Assembly: GCA_016709025.1 (NCBI GenBank)
Contig: JADJEQ010000009.1
Span: 62,001-126,000, forward strand
Direction of reading: 5' to 3'
DNA length: 64,000 bases
Origin: Bacteroidales bacterium
GTDB lineage: Bacteria > Bacteroidota > Bacteroidia > Bacteroidales > Lentimicrobiaceae
The first letter of the stretch is position 1; each line of letters begins with the position of its first letter. The notes under the pieces are model-generated. The model searched no databases. It saw only the letters and a program-made list of their open reading frames with translations, and was not told the origin of the DNA. Positions 51,853 to 60,757 of the stretch are shown in pieces. Position numbers and translations under genes: made by a program.

Positions 51853-54800
51853 ATGAAAAAAAAGTTACATAATTGCTTTGCCTGGTTGTCCCCGGCCTGG
51901 CATTCAAAAACACTGAGAATCATGAGAATAGCTCTATTTTTGATCATATTGGGTTTTTCCAATATTTACGCTTCAGTATTCTCTCAAAACATTAAAATTG
52001 ATCTCTCTCTTAAAAATGTTCCTTTGAAAGAGGCATTCGCCCAGATTGAGAAAAAGACCGATTTCAAATTTCTCTACAGGTCTGATTTGATCGACATTGA
52101 CAAACTCTCCAACCTTGAAGTGAAAGGCACCAATACAATTGAAAAGTTATTGACTGACCTTTTAAAGAATACGGAGATTGCATACACCCTTGTGAATGAA
52201 AATCTGATCGTTCTGGCGCCAAGACAACAACACACTGTAACCGGTACCATCACAGATGCTGAGACCGGGATATCAATTCCCGGTGTGAATGTTTTGATAG
52301 AAGGCACCACTACCGGAACGGTTACCGATATGGCCGGAAAATACACAATCGACGTTCCTGAAGAGAATGTTACCCTGGTGTTTTCATTTATCGGTTACCA
52401 AACCCAGCGGATTGCACTTGCCGGCAGGAAAAAAGTCGACATCAAGCTGGTTCCTTCAGTTGGGACACTGAGTGAAGTGGTGGTGATCGGATATGGTGTT
52501 CAGCTGAAGAAAGATCTGACCGGTTCTGTATCTGTGGTCCCGACAAAAGAGATAGGTTCACTGCCTGTTCCGAGTGTCAGCGATGCCATTCAGGGCAGGG
52601 CTGCAGGGGTTCAGGTTATTTCTTCCGGCGTCCCCGGAAGTGATGCAACCATCCGGATTCGTGGTGTTGGGACGATAAACAACAACGATCCATTGCTTGT
52701 TATCGATGGAGTTCCGGTGTCAAGTGGACTTAATCAGTTGAATATGAACGACATTGAATCAATCCAGGTTTTGAAGGATGCTTCTGCAACTGCCATTTAC
52801 GGATCACGTGGTGCAAACGGAGTTTTGATTGTAACCACCAAAAGGGGGAAGGGCGATAAATCGCACCTTGATTTCAACTATTTCTATGGACTGCAAAGAG
52901 CCTCAAAAATGGTTGAAATGCTGGATGCATCTCAATTTGCAACGCTTCACAACGAAATTATGTCGAATGCCGGTCTGTCATTAAATCCGGCGTATGCCGA
53001 CCCTACTTCTCTGGGAGCCGGTACCGACTGGCTGGGTAGTCTTTTTGATGTGGCACCGATGAGCAATTATTCGATGTCCTATTCCGGAAACAGCGAAAAA
53101 ACCAACTATTATGTATCCGGAAATATCCTCAATCAGGATGGTATTGTGATGAATACCGGATACAATCGTTATACCGTTCAGTTCAACGCAGATACCAAAG
53201 TATTTGAAAACCTTAAATTCGGCAACAGTCTTACGCTCAACCATGATGTAAAAACCAGCGGTGACTACAACATCCGCAACACCATGCTTGCCCTGCCGAC
53301 ACAAAGCATATACCAGGAGGATGGAAATTTTTCAGGGCCTGTTGCCCAGCCAATGTGGGACGGCGACCTTGTAAACCCAATCGGTCTGGCACAAACAGTT
53401 GATAATTCTACCAAAGGTCACAACCTGCTGGGCTCTGTTTACGGAGAGTACGAAATCATCGATAACCTGAAGTTCAAATCCACTTTCGGGATGCAGGCAA
53501 ACTTCTGGAATTCACGCACCTGGGCTCCGAGCTATCACTGGAACTCCAGTTCGAAAGAGAATTCTTACCTCTTCGAACAGTATAACAACAACACAACCTG
53601 GGTTTGGGACAATACGCTGACCTGGGAAAAATCAATTGAAAAGCATAAGCTGACCCTCATGGCCGGTACCAGTGCCCAGGAGAACAGGTACAACTATATG
53701 AAAGGTTCCATTCAAACCTTTGCAAGCAATCTGACACAACAGCTCAACAATGGAACCACACAGCCCACAGTTGGCGGAAGTACCAGTTCATGGTCGTTGT
53801 TCTCTTATATGGGACGAGCCAATTATACCTATAACGACAAGTATCTGTTTACCGGTACAATAAGGCGTGATGGTTCTTCCCGGTTCGGGGAAGGTAACAA
53901 ATGGGGTATTTTCCCATCAGCCAGTGTTGCATGGCGTATCTCTGAAGAATCTTTCATGGAATCACTCAGCTTTATCGATGATATGAAAGTCCGTGCAGGG
54001 TATGGGGTTACCGGTAATCAGGAAATCGGCAACTATACTTTTGCATCGGCATTGCAGACAATCAGGTATAATCTGAATGGCAACATCGTAACTGCAGTTG
54101 TGCCAAGTGTTATGCCCAATCCCAATGTGCAGTGGGAAGAGCAAAAACAGGCCAACCTTGGGGTGGATGCTTCCTTGTTTGATCACCGGATTGAAATTGC
54201 CCTCGATGGTTATATCAAAAATACCGATGAAATGCTTGTTCCGATGTCAGTGCCTGCAACGACTGGTTATTCTGATGTTTATGTGCCTTCTATCAATGCT
54301 GGCAAGATGGAAAACAAGGGTATAGAGATCGCCTTGAATTCAAGAAATCTTACCGGTGATTTCACCTGGAACACCTCCTTTAATTTTTCCTACAACAAAA
54401 ATAAAGTTGTCAGCCTGAATGATACAGTTCCCATGACGAGCGGCAGTATTGGTCTGAATTACAATCTCGCGCTGATTCAGGCAGGTTACCCGATCAATGA
54501 ATTTTACGGTTTTGAAACCGATGGAATCTTCCAGACTCAGGAAGAAGTTGACAACCATGCTGTTCAGGTTAGTGGCAGCGACCCCTACAACCGTACTTCA
54601 CCTGGTGATATACGTTTTGTTGATCAGAACAACGATGGAGTAATCAACGATCTGGACAGGGTATTTACCGGCAATCCCAATCCTACCTTTATTTTCGCAC
54701 TCAACAATACATTTGCATACAAAGGATTCGATCTGAGCATCTTCCTTCAGGGTGTTGCCGGAAATAAAATTCTGAATGCCAATCGTATCTGGAGCGAGGC

Positions 54801-55161
54801 TATGTCGATAGCACAGAATCAGACCATCGAAACACTCGATCGCTGGACAGGCGAAGGAACAAGTTATGAAATGCCCAGGGCCATTTACAACGATCCCAAT
54901 AAAAACACCCGGCCCAGCAACCGTTATGTTGAGGATGGTTCCTATCTGAGAATCAAAAGTGTTACCCTTGGTTATACATTGCCTGAATCATTGATTAAAA
55001 AGGTTCACCTTAGTTCGGTCAGGGTATATACAACGGCACTTAACCTTTTCACATTTACAAAGTACACCGGTTTTGACCCTGAGGTGGGTACCAGTGGCAT
55101 CGATAACAATGTGTATCCGGTGACCAGTACTTACAGTTTTGGTATTAACATAGGTTTCTAA
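51853..55161 (+). CDS. susC: SusC/RagA TonB-dependent transporter with N-terminal STN domain
   Basis: 1,102 residues. Signal/membrane-targeting region about 1-47, STN (secretin/TonB N) domain about 50-118 (KIDLSLKNVPLKEAFAQIEK), carboxypeptidase-like domain about 122-205 (TVTGTITDAETGISIPGVNV), TonB box/plug about 210-335 (VVVIGYGVQLKKDLTGSV, RIRGVGTINNNDPLLVIDG, SATAIYGSRGANGVLIVTTK), then the beta-barrel ending in YSFGINIGF with terminal Phe. It imports oligosaccharides across the outer membrane with TonB energy. The STN domain marks it as a signalling transducer working with the FecR/ECF pair just upstream. SusD follows after 19 bases. Confidence 0.95.
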   Translation: MKKKLHNCFAWLSPAWHSKTLRIMRIALFLIILGFSNIYASVFSQNIKIDLSLKNVPLKEAFAQIEKKTDFKFLYRSDLIDIDKLSNLEVKGTNTIEKLLTDLLKNTEIAYTLVNENLIVLAPRQQHTVTGTITDAETGISIPGVNVLIEGTTTGTVTDMAGKYTIDVPEENVTLVFSFIGYQTQRIALAGRKKVDIKLVPSVGTLSEVVVIGYGVQLKKDLTGSVSVVPTKEIGSLPVPSVSDAIQGRAAGVQVISSGVPGSDATIRIRGVGTINNNDPLLVIDGVPVSSGLNQLNMNDIESIQVLKDASATAIYGSRGANGVLIVTTKRGKGDKSHLDFNYFYGLQRASKMVEMLDASQFATLHNEIMSNAGLSLNPAYADPTSLGAGTDWLGSLFDVAPMSNYSMSYSGNSEKTNYYVSGNILNQDGIVMNTGYNRYTVQFNADTKVFENLKFGNSLTLNHDVKTSGDYNIRNTMLALPTQSIYQEDGNFSGPVAQPMWDGDLVNPIGLAQTVDNSTKGHNLLGSVYGEYEIIDNLKFKSTFGMQANFWNSRTWAPSYHWNSSSKENSYLFEQYNNNTTWVWDNTLTWEKSIEKHKLTLMAGTSAQENRYNYMKGSIQTFASNLTQQLNNGTTQPTVGGSTSSWSLFSYMGRANYTYNDKYLFTGTIRRDGSSRFGEGNKWGIFPSASVAWRISEESFMESLSFIDDMKVRAGYGVTGNQEIGNYTFASALQTIRYNLNGNIVTAVVPSVMPNPNVQWEEQKQANLGVDASLFDHRIEIALDGYIKNTDEMLVPMSVPATTGYSDVYVPSINAGKMENKGIEIALNSRNLTGDFTWNTSFNFSYNKNKVVSLNDTVPMTSGSIGLNYNLALIQAGYPINEFYGFETDGIFQTQEEVDNHAVQVSGSDPYNRTSPGDIRFVDQNNDGVINDLDRVFTGNPNPTFIFALNNTFAYKGFDLSIFLQGVAGNKILNANRIWSEAMSIAQNQTIETLDRWTGEGTSYEMPRAIYNDPNKNTRPSNRYVEDGSYLRIKSVTLGYTLPESLIKKVHLSSVRVYTTALNLFTFTKYTGFDPEVGTSGIDNNVYPVTSTYSFGINIGF

Positions 55162-55180
55162 TCTTCTAAACGACAGAATT

Positions 55181-56656
55181 ATGAAATTCAAAATATATCT
55201 ATCAGCATTTCTCCTGATCACACTGATATCAGGATGCAGCAAGGATTTTCTGGATAAATCGCCTGAAGATTCTGTGAATACAGACAATTTTTACATCACC
55301 GAAAGTGATGCAATTGCTGCCATCAACGGTGCTTACCAGCCTTTGCAGTGGCCAAAACTTTACAACATGCGTATGTGGACGTCCGACATTATGGCCGGCA
55401 ACAGCATCGTGGGAGCTGGCGGAGGATCCGACGGACAGGAGACGCAGGATATGGCCAATTTCGTCACGGCCACCGATAATCAGGGTGTTCTTGACCTGTG
55501 GCGCGGCCCATGGCCCGGGATATTAAGATGCAACATCATTTTTGAGAAAGTTCCCGGAATGGACATCAACGAGACTTTGAAAAACAGAATTCTTGGTGAA
55601 GCTTATTTTCTCCGTGCCCATTACTATTATATTCTGGTCAGGTATTTCGGAGATGTTCCCCTGGTATTAACACCTGTTTATCCAGGCGATGATCTGAGAC
55701 CTAGCCGCAATCCGGCAGATGAAGTTTACAGCCAGATTATTGAAGATCTAACGAAGGCCATTGAATTGCTGCCTGCCCGTGAAACATATGGTGCCTCTGA
55801 TGTCGGAAGGGCTTCGAAAGGCTCTGCTGCCGGAATGCTGGCAAGTGTTTACCTCACCCGTGGCAATTACCAGAGCACGGTCGACCTTTGCAATACGGTT
55901 GCTGATCTGGGTTACGCGCTCAATACCGATTATGCTGATAATTTCGATCCGACAAAAAAGAATTCTGTTGAATCCCTGTTTGAAATTCAATACATCGGAA
56001 ATGCAGGTTACGATTTCTGGTCAAATGAAAATCAGGCTTCATGGCTAAGCACATTCACCGGTCCACGTGGCTCGGAAATGGTTGCCGGCGGATGGGGCTG
56101 GAATCAACCTACCGAAGAATTCATAAATACATATGAAACCGGTGATCTCAGGAAAGATGTTACCGTTTTATATGAAGGTGGCCCTCAGTTCGATGGTAAG
56201 GATTATTCACAATCGTATTCCATGACAGGCTATAATCTGCGCAAGTTTCTGGTTAACAAATCTCTGGCACCTGACTACAACAACAGCCCTATGGATTTCC
56301 CCGTAATGAGGTATGCCGATGTCTTACTGATGAAGGCTGAAGCATTGAATGAACTTGGAAATACCTCGTTGGCCGAAGTTCCATTGAACGAAGTGCGCAA
56401 CAGGGCAGGTTTGGAAAGTGTGTCAGGACTCTCAAAAGATGAGTTCCGCGAAAAGGTGCTTCAGGAGCGTCGTTTGGAACTTGCCTTTGAAGGTCAGCGC
56501 TGGTTCGACCTTATCAGGGTGAACAACGGACAGTTTGCCATCGACTTTCTGAACAGCATCGGGAAAACGAACATGACTTCAAAGTACCTGTTATTTCCTA
56601 TCCCTCAGAAGGAAAGGGACGCCAACCCGAATCTGACACAAAATCCCGGTTACTAA
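55181..56656 (+). CDS. susD: SusD/RagB-type glycan-binding lipoprotein
   Basis: 491 residues. Lipoprotein signal with Cys19 in LISGCSKDFLD, so it sits on the outer membrane. It forms the lid of the SusC transporter and captures oligosaccharides. The TPR-like helical core is visible (ILGEAYFLRAHYYYILVRYFGDVPLV, EVYSQIIEDLTKAIELLP, AAGMLASVYLTRGNYQSTVDLCN), as is the family's C-terminal pattern (MRYADVLLMKAEALNELGN, VRNRAGLESVS, QERRLELAFEGQRWFDLIR, YLLFPIPQKERDANPNLTQNPGY). Length is normal. It starts 19 bases after susC, in one operon. Confidence 0.95.
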   Translation: MKFKIYLSAFLLITLISGCSKDFLDKSPEDSVNTDNFYITESDAIAAINGAYQPLQWPKLYNMRMWTSDIMAGNSIVGAGGGSDGQETQDMANFVTATDNQGVLDLWRGPWPGILRCNIIFEKVPGMDINETLKNRILGEAYFLRAHYYYILVRYFGDVPLVLTPVYPGDDLRPSRNPADEVYSQIIEDLTKAIELLPARETYGASDVGRASKGSAAGMLASVYLTRGNYQSTVDLCNTVADLGYALNTDYADNFDPTKKNSVESLFEIQYIGNAGYDFWSNENQASWLSTFTGPRGSEMVAGGWGWNQPTEEFINTYETGDLRKDVTVLYEGGPQFDGKDYSQSYSMTGYNLRKFLVNKSLAPDYNNSPMDFPVMRYADVLLMKAEALNELGNTSLAEVPLNEVRNRAGLESVSGLSKDEFREKVLQERRLELAFEGQRWFDLIRVNNGQFAIDFLNSIGKTNMTSKYLLFPIPQKERDANPNLTQNPGY

Positions 56657-56699
56657 CCGCTTTAAATTAACAATGGTCTAACACGGTAAATTTGAAAAA

Positions 56700-58163
56700 A
56701 TGAAAAATCAAAATAAAATAAACTCCCCGTCCGGACATGGCAACTATTATGGTGTTGGTTTAAGTCTGGTATTATCAGTGCTGGTGGTTTTCTCAATGTC
56801 ATTCCTGACATCATGCGTGAATGAAGAAGAAACTGACATTGCACTGGCTGGTGAATTGGCACTTTCAGCTTCCTCTGCCGACCTGGTGCTTGAACAGATT
56901 AACGATGCCAACACGGCCCTGACACTCAGCTGGACTACCGGTACCAACAACGGATCCGGTGCTTCTATATCCTACAAACTTGAAATTGACAGGCAGGGCA
57001 ATAATTTTGCCGATCCTTTGACTTTCGAAATGGGTAAAGCCGTTTATGAAAAAGCGTTCACAGTTTCAGGCTTGAATGCCACGTTGCTGGGAACTTTCAA
57101 TGTTGCAGCCGGAACAGAAGCTGTTCTTGAAAGCCGGGTTATATCCACCATCTATGATACACCGGCGAAGAACGATGTTTCGGATGTAATCACATTCAAG
57201 GTAACTCCATACGAACCTGTAACAACTACACTCTACCTGCTGGGCACTGTTTTGCCGACGGGCTGGGAAGCTGACAATGCCCTCGTGATGACTCCTGATG
57301 CTGAGAATCCGACAATCTTCAGTTTCAGAGGTGCTTTTGGCGTTGGTGAATTCAAATTTATAACCACCCTGGGTAGTCTTCTCCCGGCCTACCAACGCGG
57401 GGCAGACGAAAATCACCTGGTTTACCGCACTGCTGAAAGTCAGCCCGATAATAAGTTCTCTGTCACCGAAGCAGGGGTTTACAACATCGTCGTTAGTTTA
57501 CTCGATCTGACCATTGAAGTTGTAAAGCTCGATTTACCGGCTTACGAGCATATTTACATGGTGGGTGGTGCTGCTCCCAACGGCTGGGATATTACCAACG
57601 CAACCGAGCTGGTTCAGGATCCTGACAATCCATCGATTTTCACCTACTCAGGTGTGATGAACGCCGGGGAGTTTAAGTTCCCGGTAAACAGAAACAGCGA
57701 CTGGAGTCAGGATATGTTTATGCGTTTGACGGATTCTACCATGTACCTGCATCACGGCGGCGATCCGGATGATAATAAATGGACCATCGAAAAGAAAGGT
57801 TATTATATCATTACCCTGAATCTTTCGGACAATACCATTTCCATGAAAAGAACTAAACTCTATATGGTAGGCAGTGCAACTCCGATTGGCTGGACCATCA
57901 CCGATGCCATTGAGCTTGTTGAAGACGCAACCGATGGGTGTATCTTTACTTATTCAGGTCCGATGGTTGCAGGTGAATTTAAATTTCCTGTTAACAGGAA
58001 TTCTGACTGGGGCCAGGATATGTACATGCGCGTGAGCGATACCGAAATGTACAGGCATGTCGGTGGTGCCCCCGACGATAATAAATGGAATATTACTGTG
58101 GATGGTGATTATGTGATCATTGCGAATATTGAAACTTTGGGCATAAGTATCCAGAAACAGTAG
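56700..58163 (+). CDS. SusE/SusF-like surface glycan-binding lipoprotein
   Basis: 487 residues. A long N-terminus before a lipoprotein signal with Cys39 (MSFLTSCVNEEE); the acidic residues after Cys fit the surface-export signal of Bacteroidetes. A SusE-type fibronectin-like domain (about 52-172) is followed by three carbohydrate-binding modules starting near residues 178 (LYLLGTVLPTGW), 284 (IYMVGGAAPNGW) and 387 (LYMVGSATPIGW). Modules 2 and 3 share long identical runs such as AGEFKFPVNRNSDW, a recent duplication. The role is to hold starch-like or other glucans at the surface for the GH66 enzyme and SusC/D. It is followed by a possible terminator. Confidence 0.9.
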   Translation: MKNQNKINSPSGHGNYYGVGLSLVLSVLVVFSMSFLTSCVNEEETDIALAGELALSASSADLVLEQINDANTALTLSWTTGTNNGSGASISYKLEIDRQGNNFADPLTFEMGKAVYEKAFTVSGLNATLLGTFNVAAGTEAVLESRVISTIYDTPAKNDVSDVITFKVTPYEPVTTTLYLLGTVLPTGWEADNALVMTPDAENPTIFSFRGAFGVGEFKFITTLGSLLPAYQRGADENHLVYRTAESQPDNKFSVTEAGVYNIVVSLLDLTIEVVKLDLPAYEHIYMVGGAAPNGWDITNATELVQDPDNPSIFTYSGVMNAGEFKFPVNRNSDWSQDMFMRLTDSTMYLHHGGDPDDNKWTIEKKGYYIITLNLSDNTISMKRTKLYMVGSATPIGWTITDAIELVEDATDGCIFTYSGPMVAGEFKFPVNRNSDWGQDMYMRVSDTEMYRHVGGAPDDNKWNITVDGDYVIIANIETLGISIQKQ

Positions 58164-58192
58164 AGGTGGTTGGTTGGTTAGTGTGTGGTAGA

Positions 58193-58219
58193 GGGTTGCC
58201 GGTTGCCGGCAACCCTTTT
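58193..58219 (+). terminator. Possible terminator or attenuator after SusE/F
   Basis: GGGTTGCC (58193-58200) and GGCAACCC (58208-58215) can pair in an 8-bp GC-rich stem with a 7-nt loop, followed by only four T. It lies between the binding-protein genes and the glycosidases, so it may lower expression of the latter. Confidence 0.45.
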
Positions 58220-58254
58220 ACTCCAAAAATATTGTCTTCTAAAGGTTAACCCGG

Positions 58255-60024
58255 ATGCTAAAAGTGATGAGATTCAGCTTATTCTTATGTTTTGCTTTGA
58301 TTCTTTTATTGCCGGTATCCTGCGACAAAAAGAAGGATGAACCGGACGATCCGTCGGGCCCCGGTGTAAATAAAGTCATGCTTTCTACGGATAAGTCATG
58401 CTATACACCCGGCGAAACGGTCGTTTTTAATTCCGATAAATCAATCTCTGCCGGTGCAACTGTCAGGTACAGGCATTTAAACCTGATACTGGAAGAATCC
58501 CCCGTTGCCGGAAATACATGGAGCTGGCAACCACCTTCAACCGATTTTACCGGCTACCTGGCCGAAGTTTCGGTGGTAAAGGATGGGACCGAAACAATTC
58601 TGGGGAGCATCGCGGTGGATGTTTCATCTGACTGGACCCGCTTTCCCAGGTACGGATTTCTTTCCGCTTATCCTGAAATGACTTCAGCTTCAATTAATTA
58701 TGTTGTCAGCAACCTTTCCCGGTATCATATCAATGGAATACAGTTTTACGACTGGCATTTTGATCACCACAAACCACTGGCCGGTACGGTTGAAAATCCG
58801 GCCGCAGTCTGGAAAGACATTGCCAACCGTGATACCTACCTGACAACAGTGAGATCATACATCGAAACTGCTCATTCGTTCAACATGAAAGCGATGTTTT
58901 ATAACCTGGCTTATGGTGCCCTCAGCAACGCTTTTGCCGATGGTGTTTCAGATCAATGGTATCTGTTTACCGATCAGAATCATACCAATAAGGAATTTCT
59001 TCACCTTTCGTCACCGATGTTTAAAAGCAATATTTACCTCACCGATCCTTCAAACTCCGGATGGCAGCAATATCTCGCGCAGCGAAACAGGGATGTTTAC
59101 CAGGTTTTTGATTTTGATGGGTATCACATCGATCAGCTTGGCAACCGTGACCGGACTTTATACGATTATTCCGGGCAAACGGTCGGTTTACCGGCTGCAT
59201 ATCAGGAGTTTATCAACGCCATGAAAGCTGATATGCCGGATAAGAAATTGATAATGAATGCAGTAAATCAATATGGGCAGCAAAACATCGCTTCATCACC
59301 GGTAGATTTTCTGTACACGGAAGTTTGGGGGCCCAACGATGATTTTGAGGATCTGGCCCGGATTATTAACGACAACAATGCGTTCAGCAACAATTCAAAG
59401 AGTACCGTGCTGGCGGCCTACCTCAACTACGATATGGCCGGTTCTTCCGGATACTTCAATACGCCGGGGGTTTTGCTCACCAATTCGGTAATCTTTGCGT
59501 TTGGTGGTTCCCACCTGGAATTGGGTGAGCACATGCTCGCCACGGAATATTTCCCCAACAACAATCTTCAGATTTCAGGGCAACTAAGGGATGCTTTGAT
59601 ATCTTATTACGACTTCCTGGTTGCTTATCAGAACCTGTTGCGCGATGGAGGTCAGTTAAATACGCCTGATTTGAGCTGCAGCAATACAGATGTTTCTTTC
59701 GATTCCTGGCCGGCTCAACCGGGTAAAGTAGCCTTTACAGGACGTGAATTTGAACACCTGCAGGTCATACACCTGGTGAATTTCTCAAGAGCAACCTCCA
59801 TGAAATGGCGCGATAACCGGGGAACCCAGCCCGAACCAACGGAGTTGAAAAATCTGAACCTTGCTCTTGATGCCGGAAAAACAGTCAGTCAAATCTGGAT
59901 TGCTTCACCCGATAGAAACATGGGAATCCCTGAAACGCTTGATTTTGTTGAAACTGCCGGCAAAGTAACCTTCACGGTTCCGGGTCTGAAATACTGGGAT
60001 ATGATTGTAGTTGAATACAATTAG
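58255..60024 (+). CDS. GH66 dextranase-type glycoside hydrolase, lipoprotein
   Basis: 589 residues. Lipoprotein signal with Cys23 in LLLPVSCDKKK, so probably anchored to the outer membrane. An N-terminal beta-sandwich (about 36-125) precedes a (beta/alpha)8 barrel (about 130-470) and a C-terminal beta domain. GH66 hallmarks: HINGIQFYDWHFDHH (159-171 region), DFDGYHIDQLG with likely nucleophile Asp293, and FLYTEVWGPN with likely acid/base Glu356. The 63-residue spacing fits known family members (62-68). GH66 enzymes cut alpha-1,6-glucan internally (dextranase) or make cyclic isomaltooligosaccharides; no inserted CBM35 is seen, which favours dextranase. Sits in the PUL after the surface binding protein. 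Confidence 0.9.
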   Translation: MLKVMRFSLFLCFALILLLPVSCDKKKDEPDDPSGPGVNKVMLSTDKSCYTPGETVVFNSDKSISAGATVRYRHLNLILEESPVAGNTWSWQPPSTDFTGYLAEVSVVKDGTETILGSIAVDVSSDWTRFPRYGFLSAYPEMTSASINYVVSNLSRYHINGIQFYDWHFDHHKPLAGTVENPAAVWKDIANRDTYLTTVRSYIETAHSFNMKAMFYNLAYGALSNAFADGVSDQWYLFTDQNHTNKEFLHLSSPMFKSNIYLTDPSNSGWQQYLAQRNRDVYQVFDFDGYHIDQLGNRDRTLYDYSGQTVGLPAAYQEFINAMKADMPDKKLIMNAVNQYGQQNIASSPVDFLYTEVWGPNDDFEDLARIINDNNAFSNNSKSTVLAAYLNYDMAGSSGYFNTPGVLLTNSVIFAFGGSHLELGEHMLATEYFPNNNLQISGQLRDALISYYDFLVAYQNLLRDGGQLNTPDLSCSNTDVSFDSWPAQPGKVAFTGREFEHLQVIHLVNFSRATSMKWRDNRGTQPEPTELKNLNLALDAGKTVSQIWIASPDRNMGIPETLDFVETAGKVTFTVPGLKYWDMIVVEYN

Positions 60025-60060
60025 ACTGCCGGCCATTGTAATTTTTATCCAGGCTAAAAA

Positions 60061-60699
60061 ATGAAAAAATCCATATTGCTTCTTTGCCAGCTAATAGCTG
60101 TCACAGCGCTTTTTGCGCAGTTAAACCCACAGAAAATAACCCCGGGAAATTGCCTCGGCGCGCAGGTAACAGGGAATGAAGTGGTTTTCAGCTGCGAAAA
60201 CAACATCAATGTCCGTATTACCATCGTCGGTTCTTCGGTCGTAAAACTCTGGTACGAACAGGGTGAATTTAACCGGACCAATTCATCATTTGCTGTTGTT
60301 GATGACGGTTCCGCCGGAACTGATAAGGTCAACCTTTCGGAGCAGCCCGGGAGTTATGAAATTTTTACAGGCAATCTGATCATACGCATCAACAGGAAGC
60401 CATTTCAGGTAAGGTTTTACGACAAATACCAGAAATTGCTGCTCGAAGACTATACCGAACTGGGATTTGTAAAGGATTCATCATTTCAGAAAACCTGCAA
60501 AACCCTTCGCCCGGATGAGCATTTTTTTGGGCTGGGCGAAAAAACCGGTAGCCTCGACCGCAGGGGGAAGTCATTCAGCATGTGGAACAGCGATAAACCC
60601 TGCTATGGAATAAATGAAGACCCGTTGTACAAGAGCATTCCGTTTTTTATGAGCAATTACGGTTACGGAATCTTTTTTCGACAATACGTTCAAATCTGA
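60061..60699 (+). CDS. GH31 alpha-glucosidase, N-terminal part, ends at a frameshift
   Basis: 212 residues. Signal peptide about 1-20 (LIAVTALFAQ), then the N-terminal galactose-mutarotase-like beta domain of GH31 (NVRITIVGSSVVKLWYEQGE, HFFGLGEKTGSLDRRGKSF, DPLYKSIPFFMSNYGYGIFF). After FF the frame goes wrong at a run of six T (60673-60678) and stops at 60699. Removing one T gives FFDNTFKSEFNFGAESNNYFSF and joins the rest of the enzyme at 60758. The whole protein would be about 836 residues. Confidence 0.85.
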   Translation: MKKSILLLCQLIAVTALFAQLNPQKITPGNCLGAQVTGNEVVFSCENNINVRITIVGSSVVKLWYEQGEFNRTNSSFAVVDDGSAGTDKVNLSEQPGSYEIFTGNLIIRINRKPFQVRFYDKYQKLLLEDYTELGFVKDSSFQKTCKTLRPDEHFFGLGEKTGSLDRRGKSFSMWNSDKPCYGINEDPLYKSIPFFMSNYGYGIFFRQYVQI

Positions 60700-60757
60700 G
60701 TTCAATTTCGGGGCTGAATCCAATAACTACTTCTCTTTTGGCGCTCCCGGCGGCGAA

